DNA of 53,726 nt from a virus, in IMG/VR virus record IMGVR_UViG_3300025645_000097, positions 1 to 53,726 of that record. The stretch is one strand, 5' to 3'. A model generated the notes under the pieces. That model was given only the letters and a program-made list of their open reading frames with translations. It was not told where the DNA came from and did not search any database. Position numbers and translations under genes: made by a program. Positions within the stretch are counted from its first letter, which is position 1. Each line of letters starts with the position of its first letter. Positions 47,633 through 53,726 of the stretch are shown here, one piece after another.

Positions 47633-48723
47633 TACCAGGACAAGCCCGCAGCTTTGAGGATGTTGTCCATCTCAGTCAGGGGGAACTCGGCCCCGCTGCC
47701 GTAGGCTTCCAGGTAGAAGGCGAGACGGGTCCGGTCGGACTGCTTGTAGAGGGAGGTCTGGAACGAGCCGATGTGCGTCCGTGCGTTGTTGAACACGGCC
47801 ATGTGTTTCTGCGCTAGGTCCCCGGCGAGGAACCGCGTCACGATCTCGTGCATCTCCGGGTGCGTGACCCCGAAGCGGATAGACACGTCGAACTGCTTCT
47901 CAGTATCCGGGGCCGAGAGGTGGAAGGTGGCTAACCCGTCGTCGAAATGGTCCACGATGCCGCCCGCCAGGCCCAGATCAGACTGCTCGGCCTGCTGTGC
48001 TTGCGCGATCTGCGTGTCCTGCTCGACGCTGGTGTCGTCCCAGCCCGGCTCCTCGTTCGTGGCGAGTATCGCTTCAACCAGTTCTTCGCAGGCGTGGCTT
48101 ACGTTCTCCGCGCCCCGGATCGCGTTGACCGTGGCAGTCAGCCACTCCGCAGTCTCCTCGTCCAGTTCGCCCTCGTCGTCGAACTGGATAGTCCGGCAGA
48201 AATCCATCCAGTCCGGGAAATCATCCCAGGACGGCGATTCCGCGGGCCAATCCGCGCCCATGATCTGTTCGAGCGTTTCCGCCTCGTCCGCGTCCCGGCC
48301 GAGATCAGACGCCCCACACGCCCCCGGCTCACGCGGAGCCGTGGTCTGGGTCATCGCTTTGACCATCTCGGAGAACTTGCCGGGCACGCTCGGGCGATCG
48401 TCGATCAGGTTGCCCTGGGCCTCGGCGTCCAGCAGGATCGCGCAGCAGGCCATGACGTGCCCGAGGTGATGCACCCCGGAGTCCTCGGCCTCTTGCTCCC
48501 CGTCCCACCAGGAGGCGAGGTGCCGGAAAGCGGCGTTGTAATAGACCGAGGCCGCGACAGAGTTCTCGCGCCAGTTGGTCAGGCCGTACTTGACGACGCC
48601 GTCCCGCATACCGTTGCCGCAGTGCAGAAGCGCGACCACGGGGATTCCGTGGATACCCGGCTTCGCCGTGCCGTAGGCGCTTTTGGGGTTGGAGTCAGGA
48701 AGGGCGAAGGGTTTGCGGGTCAT
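47632..48723 (-). CDS. dATP/dGTP diphosphohydrolase-like protein (DUF5664)
   Basis: A 363-residue protein. Residues 10-110 fit the DUF5664 type: DGVVKYGLTNWREN, YYNAAFRHLASWWDGEQEAE and HHLGHVMACCAILLDAEAQG with conserved Asp/Glu/His metal ligands. Such domains hydrolyse dATP/dGTP in phages. The C-terminal half (LATFHLSAPDTEKQFDVSIR, RFLAGDLAQKH) is of unknown kind and makes it longer than single-domain members. It begins 2 bases after the 17-bp element. Confidence 0.75.
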   Translation of the reverse strand: MTRKPFALPDSNPKSAYGTAKPGIHGIPVVALLHCGNGMRDGVVKYGLTNWRENSVAASVYYNAAFRHLASWWDGEQEAEDSGVHHLGHVMACCAILLDAEAQGNLIDDRPSVPGKFSEMVKAMTQTTAPREPGACGASDLGRDADEAETLEQIMGADWPAESPSWDDFPDWMDFCRTIQFDDEGELDEETAEWLTATVNAIRGAENVSHACEELVEAILATNEEPGWDDTSVEQDTQIAQAQQAEQSDLGLAGGIVDHFDDGLATFHLSAPDTEKQFDVSIRFGVTHPEMHEIVTRFLAGDLAQKHMAVFNNARTHIGSFQTSLYKQSDRTRLAFYLEAYGSGAEFPLTEMDNILKAAGLSW

Positions 48724-48725
48724 CT

Positions 48726-48742
48726 TTAACCTTTCAGGTGAA
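48726..48742. promoter_or_regulatory. 17-bp element directly before DUF5664 gene
   Basis: TTAACCTTTCAGGTGAA follows -35-like TTGAAT (48743-48748, minus strand). Its right edge ends 2 bases before the ATG, and GAAAGG in it serves as SD. Bound protein would block both transcription from above and a start here. Confidence 0.65.
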
Positions 48743-48750
48743 ATTCAAGG

Positions 48751-48791
48751 CAGGGGCCGCCCCCAACAGGGAGGAAAAAGGGCGGCCCCTG
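48751..48791. terminator. Strong hairpin before DUF5664 gene
   Basis: CAGGGGCCGCCC (48751-48762) and GGGCGGCCCCTG (48780-48791) form a perfect 12-bp stem with a 17-base loop containing AGGGAGG. It lies upstream of the 17-bp element on the minus strand. No U-run. The same hairpin-then-element order occurs after the capsid gene. Confidence 0.65.
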
Positions 48792-48799
48792 GGGACGGC

Positions 48800-49354
48800 T
48801 TACCCGAGTGGGTCGTCGTCACCTTCCGCGTCCGGGATCAGGGCGTCGATCTCATCGAAATCGACCTCCAGCCCGGCCATCCAGTATGTGATGTAGCCTG
48901 CCACGCGGGCACGCTGGGCATCATCCTCCAGTTCCGTCAGCTTCTTCGCGCCCAGGTGGGCCAGAGCGCCGACGAAATTAGACTTGGCGTTGTCGCGGAC
49001 ATCCGCGTCATCGGAGGCCAGGAACTTACCCGCCAGCTTGTGCAGTTCGTCGTGCGTGACGGACTCAGCCAGTTCGGGCTTCTCGGCTTCGCCCTTCTCG
49101 GCTTCTGCCTCGTCCTTCTTCTTGGCTTCTGCCTCGGCCTTCTTCTTCTCGGCTGCCAGGCGCTTCTTCTTGGCCGCTGGGGTCTCGGCCTCCTCTTTCG
49201 GCTCCTCTTTCGGCTCCTCTTTCGGCTCCTCTTTGGCCGTCGTCGTGGCCTTGCCCCTCGCGGCTGCGGTCGCAACCTCGGCCAGCTTGGCGTGGGCTGC
49301 GGTGTTGTCTTTGATCGCGGTCGTCAGTTCCGCGATGAGCGTTTCGATGCTCAT
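48800..49354 (-). CDS. Acidic/Lys-rich linker protein, first gene of the replication operon
   Basis: A 184-residue protein. After a short N-terminal helix (SIETLIAELTTAIKDNTAAH) comes a highly charged linker with KEEPKEEPKEEPKEE encoded by 12-base tandem repeats, then a Lys/Glu/Ala-rich stretch, a small helical domain (THDELHKLAGKFLASDDADV, NAKSNFVGALAHLGA) and the acidic end EGDDDPLG. The layout, globular module plus acidic tail, resembles a recruiting or ssDNA-linked protein. SD GAGGAG. Confidence 0.7.
   Translation of the reverse strand: MSIETLIAELTTAIKDNTAAHAKLAEVATAAARGKATTTAKEEPKEEPKEEPKEEAETPAAKKKRLAAEKKKAEAEAKKKDEAEAEKGEAEKPELAESVTHDELHKLAGKFLASDDADVRDNAKSNFVGALAHLGAKKLTELEDDAQRARVAGYITYWMAGLEVDFDEIDALIPDAEGDDDPLG
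49192..49235. repeat. 12-bp tandem repeat (CTCTTTCGGCTC), about three copies
   Basis: The repeat encodes KEEP on the minus strand inside the linker protein. Copy number may vary by slippage. Confidence 0.8.
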
Positions 49355-49409
49355 GTGCTGCTCCTCAATGGTGATTTAGGTTTCGGCGGCGAATCTGCCG
49401 ACACAGCAA

Positions 49410-49438
49410 ACGTAGCCCACTACATCTTGTGGTTTCAA
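49410..49438 (-). promoter_or_regulatory. Leftward replication promoter
   Basis: On the minus strand -35 TTGAAA (49433-49438), a 17-base spacer and -10 CTACGT (49410-49415) precede the replication operon. The -35 overlaps the operator-like 49434-49450. The leader is about 50 bases. Confidence 0.58.
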
Positions 49439-49481
49439 CCAAAAAGTTATCTTTACGTTTTTGGGTGACGAATGGTAGTAA
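49434..49481 (+). promoter_or_regulatory. Divergent control region with two operator variants
   Basis: TTCAACCAAAAAGTTAT (49434-49450) and TTACGTTTTTGGGTGAC (49453-49469) are variants of the 17-bp element. A rightward promoter is possible: TTTACG (49452-49457), 18 bases, TAGTAA (49476-49481). One bound protein could control replication genes on both sides. Confidence 0.55.
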
Positions 49482-49519
49482 TGGGCGGCCCACAGGCAAG
49501 AAAATGGAGCCACAATACA

Positions 49520-49864
49520 ATGAGCAATACTGCCACAGCACAGCCCCGCCGTCGTTATTCCTTTGGCCCGCTGTACGATTTCCTCTCCGAGACCTTCCCG
49601 AATCACCGAAGCGAACGCGGCGTCTTTGACGTGCCGAATTTCGCCAAGGACATCGGCTATTCCCATGAGGCGATCTACCGCGCACTCCGCCAGCGTGACC
49701 TTCTCAAGCAGAATGTTGCCCTGCGGATCATGGAACTCTCCCGCACCGACGCCGCGATCCGTGTGATCTATTGGGAGGACCTGATCCCCTACGTTCTCGA
49801 CGGCTACGACGAGTTCCGCGAAGGCCCCCAGGCCGACGTAGAGGTAGACGACCTCCTCGGCTGA
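49520..49864 (+). CDS. HTH regulator with DLLG tail
   Basis: A 114-residue protein. Residues about 37-70 (FAKDIGYSHEAIYRALRQRD, LLKQNVALRIMEL) are a helix-turn-helix. It ends DVEVDDLLG, the shared acidic peptide. The ATG at 49520 with SD GGAG was chosen; the frame opens 16 codons upstream over the promoter. As first rightward gene opposite the replication operon it is a good Cro-like candidate, and its tail links it to the other DNA proteins. Confidence 0.7.
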   Translation: MSNTATAQPRRRYSFGPLYDFLSETFPNHRSERGVFDVPNFAKDIGYSHEAIYRALRQRDLLKQNVALRIMELSRTDAAIRVIYWEDLIPYVLDGYDEFREGPQADVEVDDLLG

Positions 49865-49907
49865 ATCTCCCCGCAACCAGAATAAATGAAACACGCGGGA
49901 GCCGAAA

Positions 49908-52712
49908 ATGAGCGACACCGAAAACCTGATCGTCAAATTCAGCCGGAGCAAGGGCCGAAGCCGTGGCTTTGTGAAGGGCCAGCGAAAGACCTGGACGGGG
50001 TTCAAAAAGATGTTCGACGAGGAGAACATCCTCAAGGACCCGACCATCACCTTCGCGGCCTATCACGCCCTGGGGGACTCCAAAGAAGGCAAAGAGGTCC
50101 AGGCCGAGAAGAAGGCCGCAGCCGGTGGCTGGGTGCCCGCCCTGTTTGACGACGGCGTCCGCCGGAAAACCCATATCAAAGGCCGGACGATGATCGCGTT
50201 CGACCTGGACTATGTGTCGGTCGAGCAGCTTGACGCGATCCGGGCCGGTGAGGTGCCGACCGCGCAGTGGGAATGGTTCATGCACACCACCCGCTCGCAC
50301 TGCCCCGAGAAACCCCGCGTCCGCATGATGATCCCGACCTCCCGGTTGATGACGATGGTGGAGGCCGAGGCAATCACCCGGTACATCGCCTGCGATCTGG
50401 CGAACGACCCGCAGCAGGGCATCGACATCCCCGACATCGTGTCAATGCGGGACAATCAGATCATGTACCTGCCGTCCATCTCCAAGAACCAGGAGTATTG
50501 GACCGACGAAAACGAGGGGGCCGTCATCGACGTTGACGCCGTCCTGGCAGAGAACCCCGATTGGGCCAACGTGGCCTCCTGGCCGACGCAGACCCACGAG
50601 GACGAGGTGCGTCGGTCGGGCGAGGTGATGGAGGACCCCCGCGAGAAGCCGGGAGTCATCGGAGCCTGGTGCCGGACCTATACGGTCGAGGACGTGATCG
50701 GTGAGCATCTGAGCGACATCTACGTCCCCGGTGACTCGACGGGCAGCCACCCGCGCTACAGCTACGCCCCTGGCGGGACCTTCAACGGCGCGATCGTGTA
50801 CGACGGCGGCCTGTTCCTCCAGTCGCACCACGGCTCGGACCCGATCGGCGGCCAGGCGAACGCTTTCGACCTGCTGCGTATTCACAAGTTCGGGCACCTC
50901 GACAAGGACGCCCACGCAAACACCTCGCCGGGCCAGATGCCCTCGTTTAAGGCGATGTGGAAATTCGCGGAGAACGACCCCGAGGTGAAGGCCGAGCGCC
51001 TGGCCGACCTGGTGTCAAACGACGAATGGGATGACGACGACGAGGACGAGGACGAGTCCGAAAAAGATACACGTTTTTCTGACATCGACATCGACGATCT
51101 GCTCGGGCCAGCGCCCAAAGCGGAATCCTCGAAAATCGACGACGACCTGGCAGAATTGCTAGGTGATGCACCCGAGGACGACGAGGCCAACCACGACATC
51201 GCGGATGATTTCGACGACGATCCCGACGACGAGGACGAGCCGGAGGAGAAGGCCGAGAAAAAGTCGAACTGGAAAGACGCCCTGGTCCTCGACAAGAACG
51301 GCAATATCGAAAAGGGGCTGCACAACTGCTTTTCGATCATCTGCGGTTTCAGCAAGATCGCGAACACGGTCTGGTACAACGAGATGGACCACGGCCACTA
51401 CACCCGCAAGCTACTCGATTTCAAAAACGTGACGCTGGAGCAGGCCCCGATCAAGGACCCGATAGCCGGGCGGCGCTGGGCTGACAACGACACGGCGGCG
51501 CTCATGCGGCTCCTGGCGACCCCCTCCAACCAGGGCGGGCTGGGTGTGGCCTTCACCAAGCAGGATGTGGAGCAGGCGCTCTCACAGGCCGCTCAGAAGA
51601 ACAGCTACCACCCCGTCATAGATCAGATCGAGCGCCACATCTGGGACGGCGTGCCGAGGATCGGCACCTTTTTCCAGGACTGGCTCGGATGCACCGACAA
51701 CGCCTACCACTCCGAACTGGCAACCGTCTGGTTCGTGGCCGGGATCACCCGCTTGTACGAGCCGGGCCACCGCTTCGACCTGGTGCCGATCCTGGGCGGC
51801 AAGCAGGGCGGCGGTAAGTCCGGTCTGATCGAGGCCCTGGGTCTCGGCTTTGCCGGATCGCTCTCGGGGGATTTCCACGACACGAAAAAGATGGCCGAGT
51901 CCACGATGGCGAAATTCATCCTGGAGGTGCCGGAACTCAAGGGCATGTCGAAGGGCATGATCGAGGACATTAAGGCGTATTTCACCGCGACCCGAGACAC
52001 CGTGCGCCTGTCCTACCGGGCGAACCCCGAGGACTTCATGCGGATGTGCATCTACATGGGCACGACCAACGCGAACCACTACCTGCGCGACGAGGAGAAC
52101 CGCCGCTTCTGCCCGGTCCTGACCGATACGCACGAGTGGAACAAGATCGACTTTGAGAACCTGGTCCCGATCATCCCGCAGCTTTGGGCCGAGGCCCGCG
52201 AGATTTACCTGCAAATGCGAAAAGACCAGCCCAAGGGGTTCCTGCCGCTGCACTTCACCTCTCCCGAGGCCAAGGCCGAAGCCCGCCGCTTGCAGTCTGA
52301 GAGCCGCGAGACGATGCCCCACGAGCCGGTGGCGGAGGTCGTCGGGGCCTGGCTGGATAACGAGGTCTCCCAGCAGCAGATCGACACCCCGGGCAACGAG
52401 GATTTCGACGACGACGATCCTGGTGACGGGCTTTTCGTCCGCAACCTGGTGACGGCCACGATGATCCGGCAGGAGTTGGCGTCGAACCCCATCATCCGCG
52501 ACCTGCGGGCGGCTGCGGACAAGACGATCGGCACGGCGCTCTCCAAGATGGAGGGCTGGCAGGCTGTAGGTTCCGGCTCTGTGCGGCGGCTGGGCCGCAA
52601 GGCGCGCTGGTACAGCCGGTTCCCCGCCGACGACCCGCGCAGCGATTTGGAGTACGTCTCGGTGAGCGAACTCACGGCTCGGGACGACGACCTGGACGAC
52701 CTCTTGTCCTGA
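49908..52712 (+). CDS. Primase/VapE-type replicative ATPase fusion
   Basis: A 934-residue replication protein. Residues 90-220 look like an archaeo-eukaryotic-type primase domain (RTMIAFDLDYVSVEQLDAIR, HTTRSHCPEKPRVRMMIPTS). About 366-470 is an acidic linker carrying DIDIDDLLGPAP and LAELLGDAP. The C-terminal half is the VapE ATPase: GGKQGGGKSGLIEA (Walker A, about 630), FILEVPELKGM and KGMIEDIKAYFTATRDTVRL, MGTTNANHYLRDEENRRFCP. It ends LDDLLS. The protein probably unwinds and primes at the origin just downstream. SD GGGAG. Longest gene of this region, with three copies of the LL-[GS] peptide. Confidence 0.88.
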   Translation: MSDTENLIVKFSRSKGRSRGFVKGQRKTWTGFKKMFDEENILKDPTITFAAYHALGDSKEGKEVQAEKKAAAGGWVPALFDDGVRRKTHIKGRTMIAFDLDYVSVEQLDAIRAGEVPTAQWEWFMHTTRSHCPEKPRVRMMIPTSRLMTMVEAEAITRYIACDLANDPQQGIDIPDIVSMRDNQIMYLPSISKNQEYWTDENEGAVIDVDAVLAENPDWANVASWPTQTHEDEVRRSGEVMEDPREKPGVIGAWCRTYTVEDVIGEHLSDIYVPGDSTGSHPRYSYAPGGTFNGAIVYDGGLFLQSHHGSDPIGGQANAFDLLRIHKFGHLDKDAHANTSPGQMPSFKAMWKFAENDPEVKAERLADLVSNDEWDDDDEDEDESEKDTRFSDIDIDDLLGPAPKAESSKIDDDLAELLGDAPEDDEANHDIADDFDDDPDDEDEPEEKAEKKSNWKDALVLDKNGNIEKGLHNCFSIICGFSKIANTVWYNEMDHGHYTRKLLDFKNVTLEQAPIKDPIAGRRWADNDTAALMRLLATPSNQGGLGVAFTKQDVEQALSQAAQKNSYHPVIDQIERHIWDGVPRIGTFFQDWLGCTDNAYHSELATVWFVAGITRLYEPGHRFDLVPILGGKQGGGKSGLIEALGLGFAGSLSGDFHDTKKMAESTMAKFILEVPELKGMSKGMIEDIKAYFTATRDTVRLSYRANPEDFMRMCIYMGTTNANHYLRDEENRRFCPVLTDTHEWNKIDFENLVPIIPQLWAEAREIYLQMRKDQPKGFLPLHFTSPEAKAEARRLQSESRETMPHEPVAEVVGAWLDNEVSQQQIDTPGNEDFDDDDPGDGLFVRNLVTATMIRQELASNPIIRDLRAAADKTIGTALSKMEGWQAVGSGSVRRLGRKARWYSRFPADDPRSDLEYVSVSELTARDDDLDDLLS

Positions 52713-52822
52713 GATCAACGGTATCCCGGCGGCGGGGACCAGTCGCGAGTATCACAGAGAAAAGAAAGGGCCTCTATTTTACTGTTTCGACCGCGCCCCC
52801 ACCCTGGGGCAACCAACTTTTC

Positions 52823-52855
52823 AGCCCCGCCAGCTTCGTCTGAGCGGGGTTTTTC
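52823..52855 (+). terminator. Rho-independent terminator after primase gene
   Basis: CCCCGC (52825-52830) and GCGGGG (52844-52849) form a GC stem, extended by an A-T and a G-T pair, followed by TTTTTC. It sits 110 bases after the primase stop and is the one classical terminator in the window. Confidence 0.85.
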
Positions 52856-52873
52856 TTTGCCCGGAAGCCCTGT

Positions 52874-52890
52874 TTCAACGGACGGGTGAA
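52874..52890. promoter_or_regulatory. 17-bp palindrome after the terminator
   Basis: TTCAACGGACGGGTGAA has one mismatch in the half-sites. It lies in non-coding DNA between terminator and origin-like region, so it may control a transcript through the origin. Confidence 0.6.
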
Positions 52891-53057
52891 ATCGGAATCG
52901 TTCGCGGTCTGAATCTACAGATCGTAGAATGACCCAAACAGAGATCGTTTTAGGTCTACGTTCGGTGGAAATTTCAAGCGGATGCTGATTTTTCAACGGG
53001 AGCCGGGGGTAACTTCCCGTCTCAATGACCGGAATCCCGGAAAACGGCCCTCCAGGG

Positions 53058-53290
53058 TGGAACACGTACCCCCCGGAACAGTTACTTTCCTATCTCTCTG
53101 TGGAGAATCGACACATATTATATAGTTTAACCATTAAACTACTTATTAGTGTATATATTTTATATTATTCTTTTATAGTTTGTTTAGTGTTCCAGTGTTC
53201 CACCTACCCCTTAGACCCCTTGTTTATATGGCCTAAATGCCCGGAACACATAAACCGAATGGACGTGTTCCAGCGTGTTCCAGTGTTCCA
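53058..53290. other. Candidate replication origin: GTGTTCCA iterons and AT-rich island
   Basis: GTGTTCCA occurs at 53187-53194, 53195-53202 (tandem), 53265-53272, 53275-53282 and 53283-53290, and inverted as TGGAACAC at 53058-53065, with near copies CGGAACAC and CCGGAACAG. Between them, about 53105-53185, lies the most AT-rich tract of the window, including an AGTTTAA/TTAAACT inverted repeat. Iterons beside an easily melted tract downstream of the primase gene fit a replication origin. Confidence 0.6.
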
Positions 53291-53442
53291 CCCCGAAAAA
53301 GGCTGTCTCGACCGGATTCCGGGCCAAAAATTTCCCGAGCGTATCGCGGTCTGATACATGCCAAGCACCCGGGGTTTTTGATAGGCACAAGATCGGCAAC
53401 GAAGATCGGCAAGATCGCCAGGCGGCCAGGCGGCAGGGCTTT

Positions 53443-53614
53443 TGCGCTCCGGCGTATATTCCGGGGTTATGCGCTCCGGCGTAAATCGAGGATGCCATAT
53501 GGCAGGGTTTCCGGGTTTTGATGCCAGATGGCAGGACCGGATTCAGGGCGGACGCGGGGACCAGGAATCCCCCTGTGCATATACGCACATGAGATGGGGC
53601 CATTTGTGCATATA
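53443..53614. repeat. Three pairs of short direct repeats
   Basis: TGCGCTCCGGCGTA occurs at 53443-53456 and 53470-53483; GATGCCATATGGCAGG and GATGCCAGATGGCAGG at 53491 and 53520; TGTGCATATA at 53574 and 53605. Spacings are 27, 29 and 31 bases, the same range as the repeats at the left end of the window. This could be a partition, packaging or regulatory array. Confidence 0.7.
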
Positions 53615-53726
53615 TCATTAGTTTCGCTCATATAAACCCCCCAGAACATGAGGTTCACCACATATAAACGCCGAGTGTGCTATGAGTTCTGTGCGAAATT
53701 GTCGAATGACGCGCTCTGCGCTACCA

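Larger units (their letters stand above)
52713..53726. other. 1-kb non-coding region: terminator, origin-like DNA and paired repeats
   Basis: No convincing gene lies here. The stretch holds a terminator (52823-52855), a 17-bp element (52874-52890), a GTGTTCCA repeat region around an AT-rich island (53058-53290) and paired short repeats (53443-53614). With 1-296 it would form a 1.3-kb non-coding region on a circular genome. Short open frames here have no SD and low-complexity translation. Confidence 0.75.

Noticed and set aside
1021-48742. The GGTGAA half-sites as mere Shine-Dalgarno sequences
   Set aside because: Some do serve as SD (1021, 48726), but most sites are palindromic, lie far from starts, occur on both strands and overlap promoter boxes.
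1-53726. Integrated prophage with host DNA at the ends
   Set aside because: attP is intact inside the window and the ends hold no host-like genes or att copies.

Overview
The window reads as an essentially complete genome of a temperate, lambda-like siphovirus of a high-GC alphaproteobacterium. The sequence is GC-rich and densely packed with overlapping ATGA or GTGA start-stop junctions. It carries a lambda-type packaging and head set (gpNu1/A/W/B/C-Nu3/D/E-like), a long-tail module with a 1607-residue tape measure, a tyrosine integrase and a repressor. A GapR (DUF2312) homologue and several families typical of alphaproteobacterial phages point to the host group. Between integrase and repressor lies an attP-like region: the 3' part of a tRNA (T loop, acceptor strand, CCA) flanked on both sides by TTATCCAAC arm-type repeats. 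Because attP is internal and unsplit, the sequence is most likely the circular or packaged form, not an integrated prophage, and the window ends are probably an assembly break or packaging end.

Layout: (1) 1-300, repeat-rich and non-coding. (2) 297-4183, leftward early operon of 13 very small genes (HTH proteins, zinc-finger-like proteins, small membrane proteins, a MazG-like pyrophosphohydrolase), plus a 17-codon leader ORF. (3) 4184-4380, divergent control region. (4) 4380-10816, rightward accessory genes: HTH regulators, a secreted protein, a P-loop miniprotein, GapR, an HTH-metallophosphoesterase fusion, a beta-class DNA methyltransferase, an HD phosphohydrolase and a protein with an internal duplication. 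(5) 37868 down to 10813, leftward late genes: terminase, portal, head protease/scaffold, decoration, capsid, connectors, tail tube, tape measure, tail tip, host-specificity protein, fibres, endolysin, holin. (6) 38036-40318, integrase, attP and repressor. (7) 49354 down to 40579, leftward replication and nucleotide module: an acidic-tailed protein, a dATP/dGTP diphosphohydrolase-like protein, a DUF2800 nuclease, a DUF2815 ssDNA-binding-like protein, a family A DNA polymerase, a VRR-NUC nuclease and an SNF2-type helicase. (8) 49520-52712, rightward HTH regulator and a 934-residue primase/VapE-type ATPase. (9) 52713-53726, non-coding, with a strong terminator, a very AT-rich island flanked by GTGTTCCA repeats (candidate replication origin) and several paired short repeats.

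Two genome-wide patterns stand out. First, a 17-bp imperfect palindrome, TTCACC-N5-GGTGAA, recurs about twenty times, almost always between genes. At two sites it exactly fills the 17-bp spacer of a sigma70-like promoter and at others it overlaps the -35 box, so it looks like a dispersed repressor operator system comparable to L5 stoperators. Second, a short acidic peptide, D-[DE]-x-LL-[GS], often continuing LLG-[DP]-AP, appears at a terminus or in a linker of at least seven proteins, six of them with a clear DNA-linked role (GapR, methyltransferase, small terminase, ssDNA-binding-like protein, HTH regulator, primase-helicase). It resembles a docking tag for one shared partner and I know of no description of it.

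All functional calls come from reading motifs by eye. No database or structure search was run.
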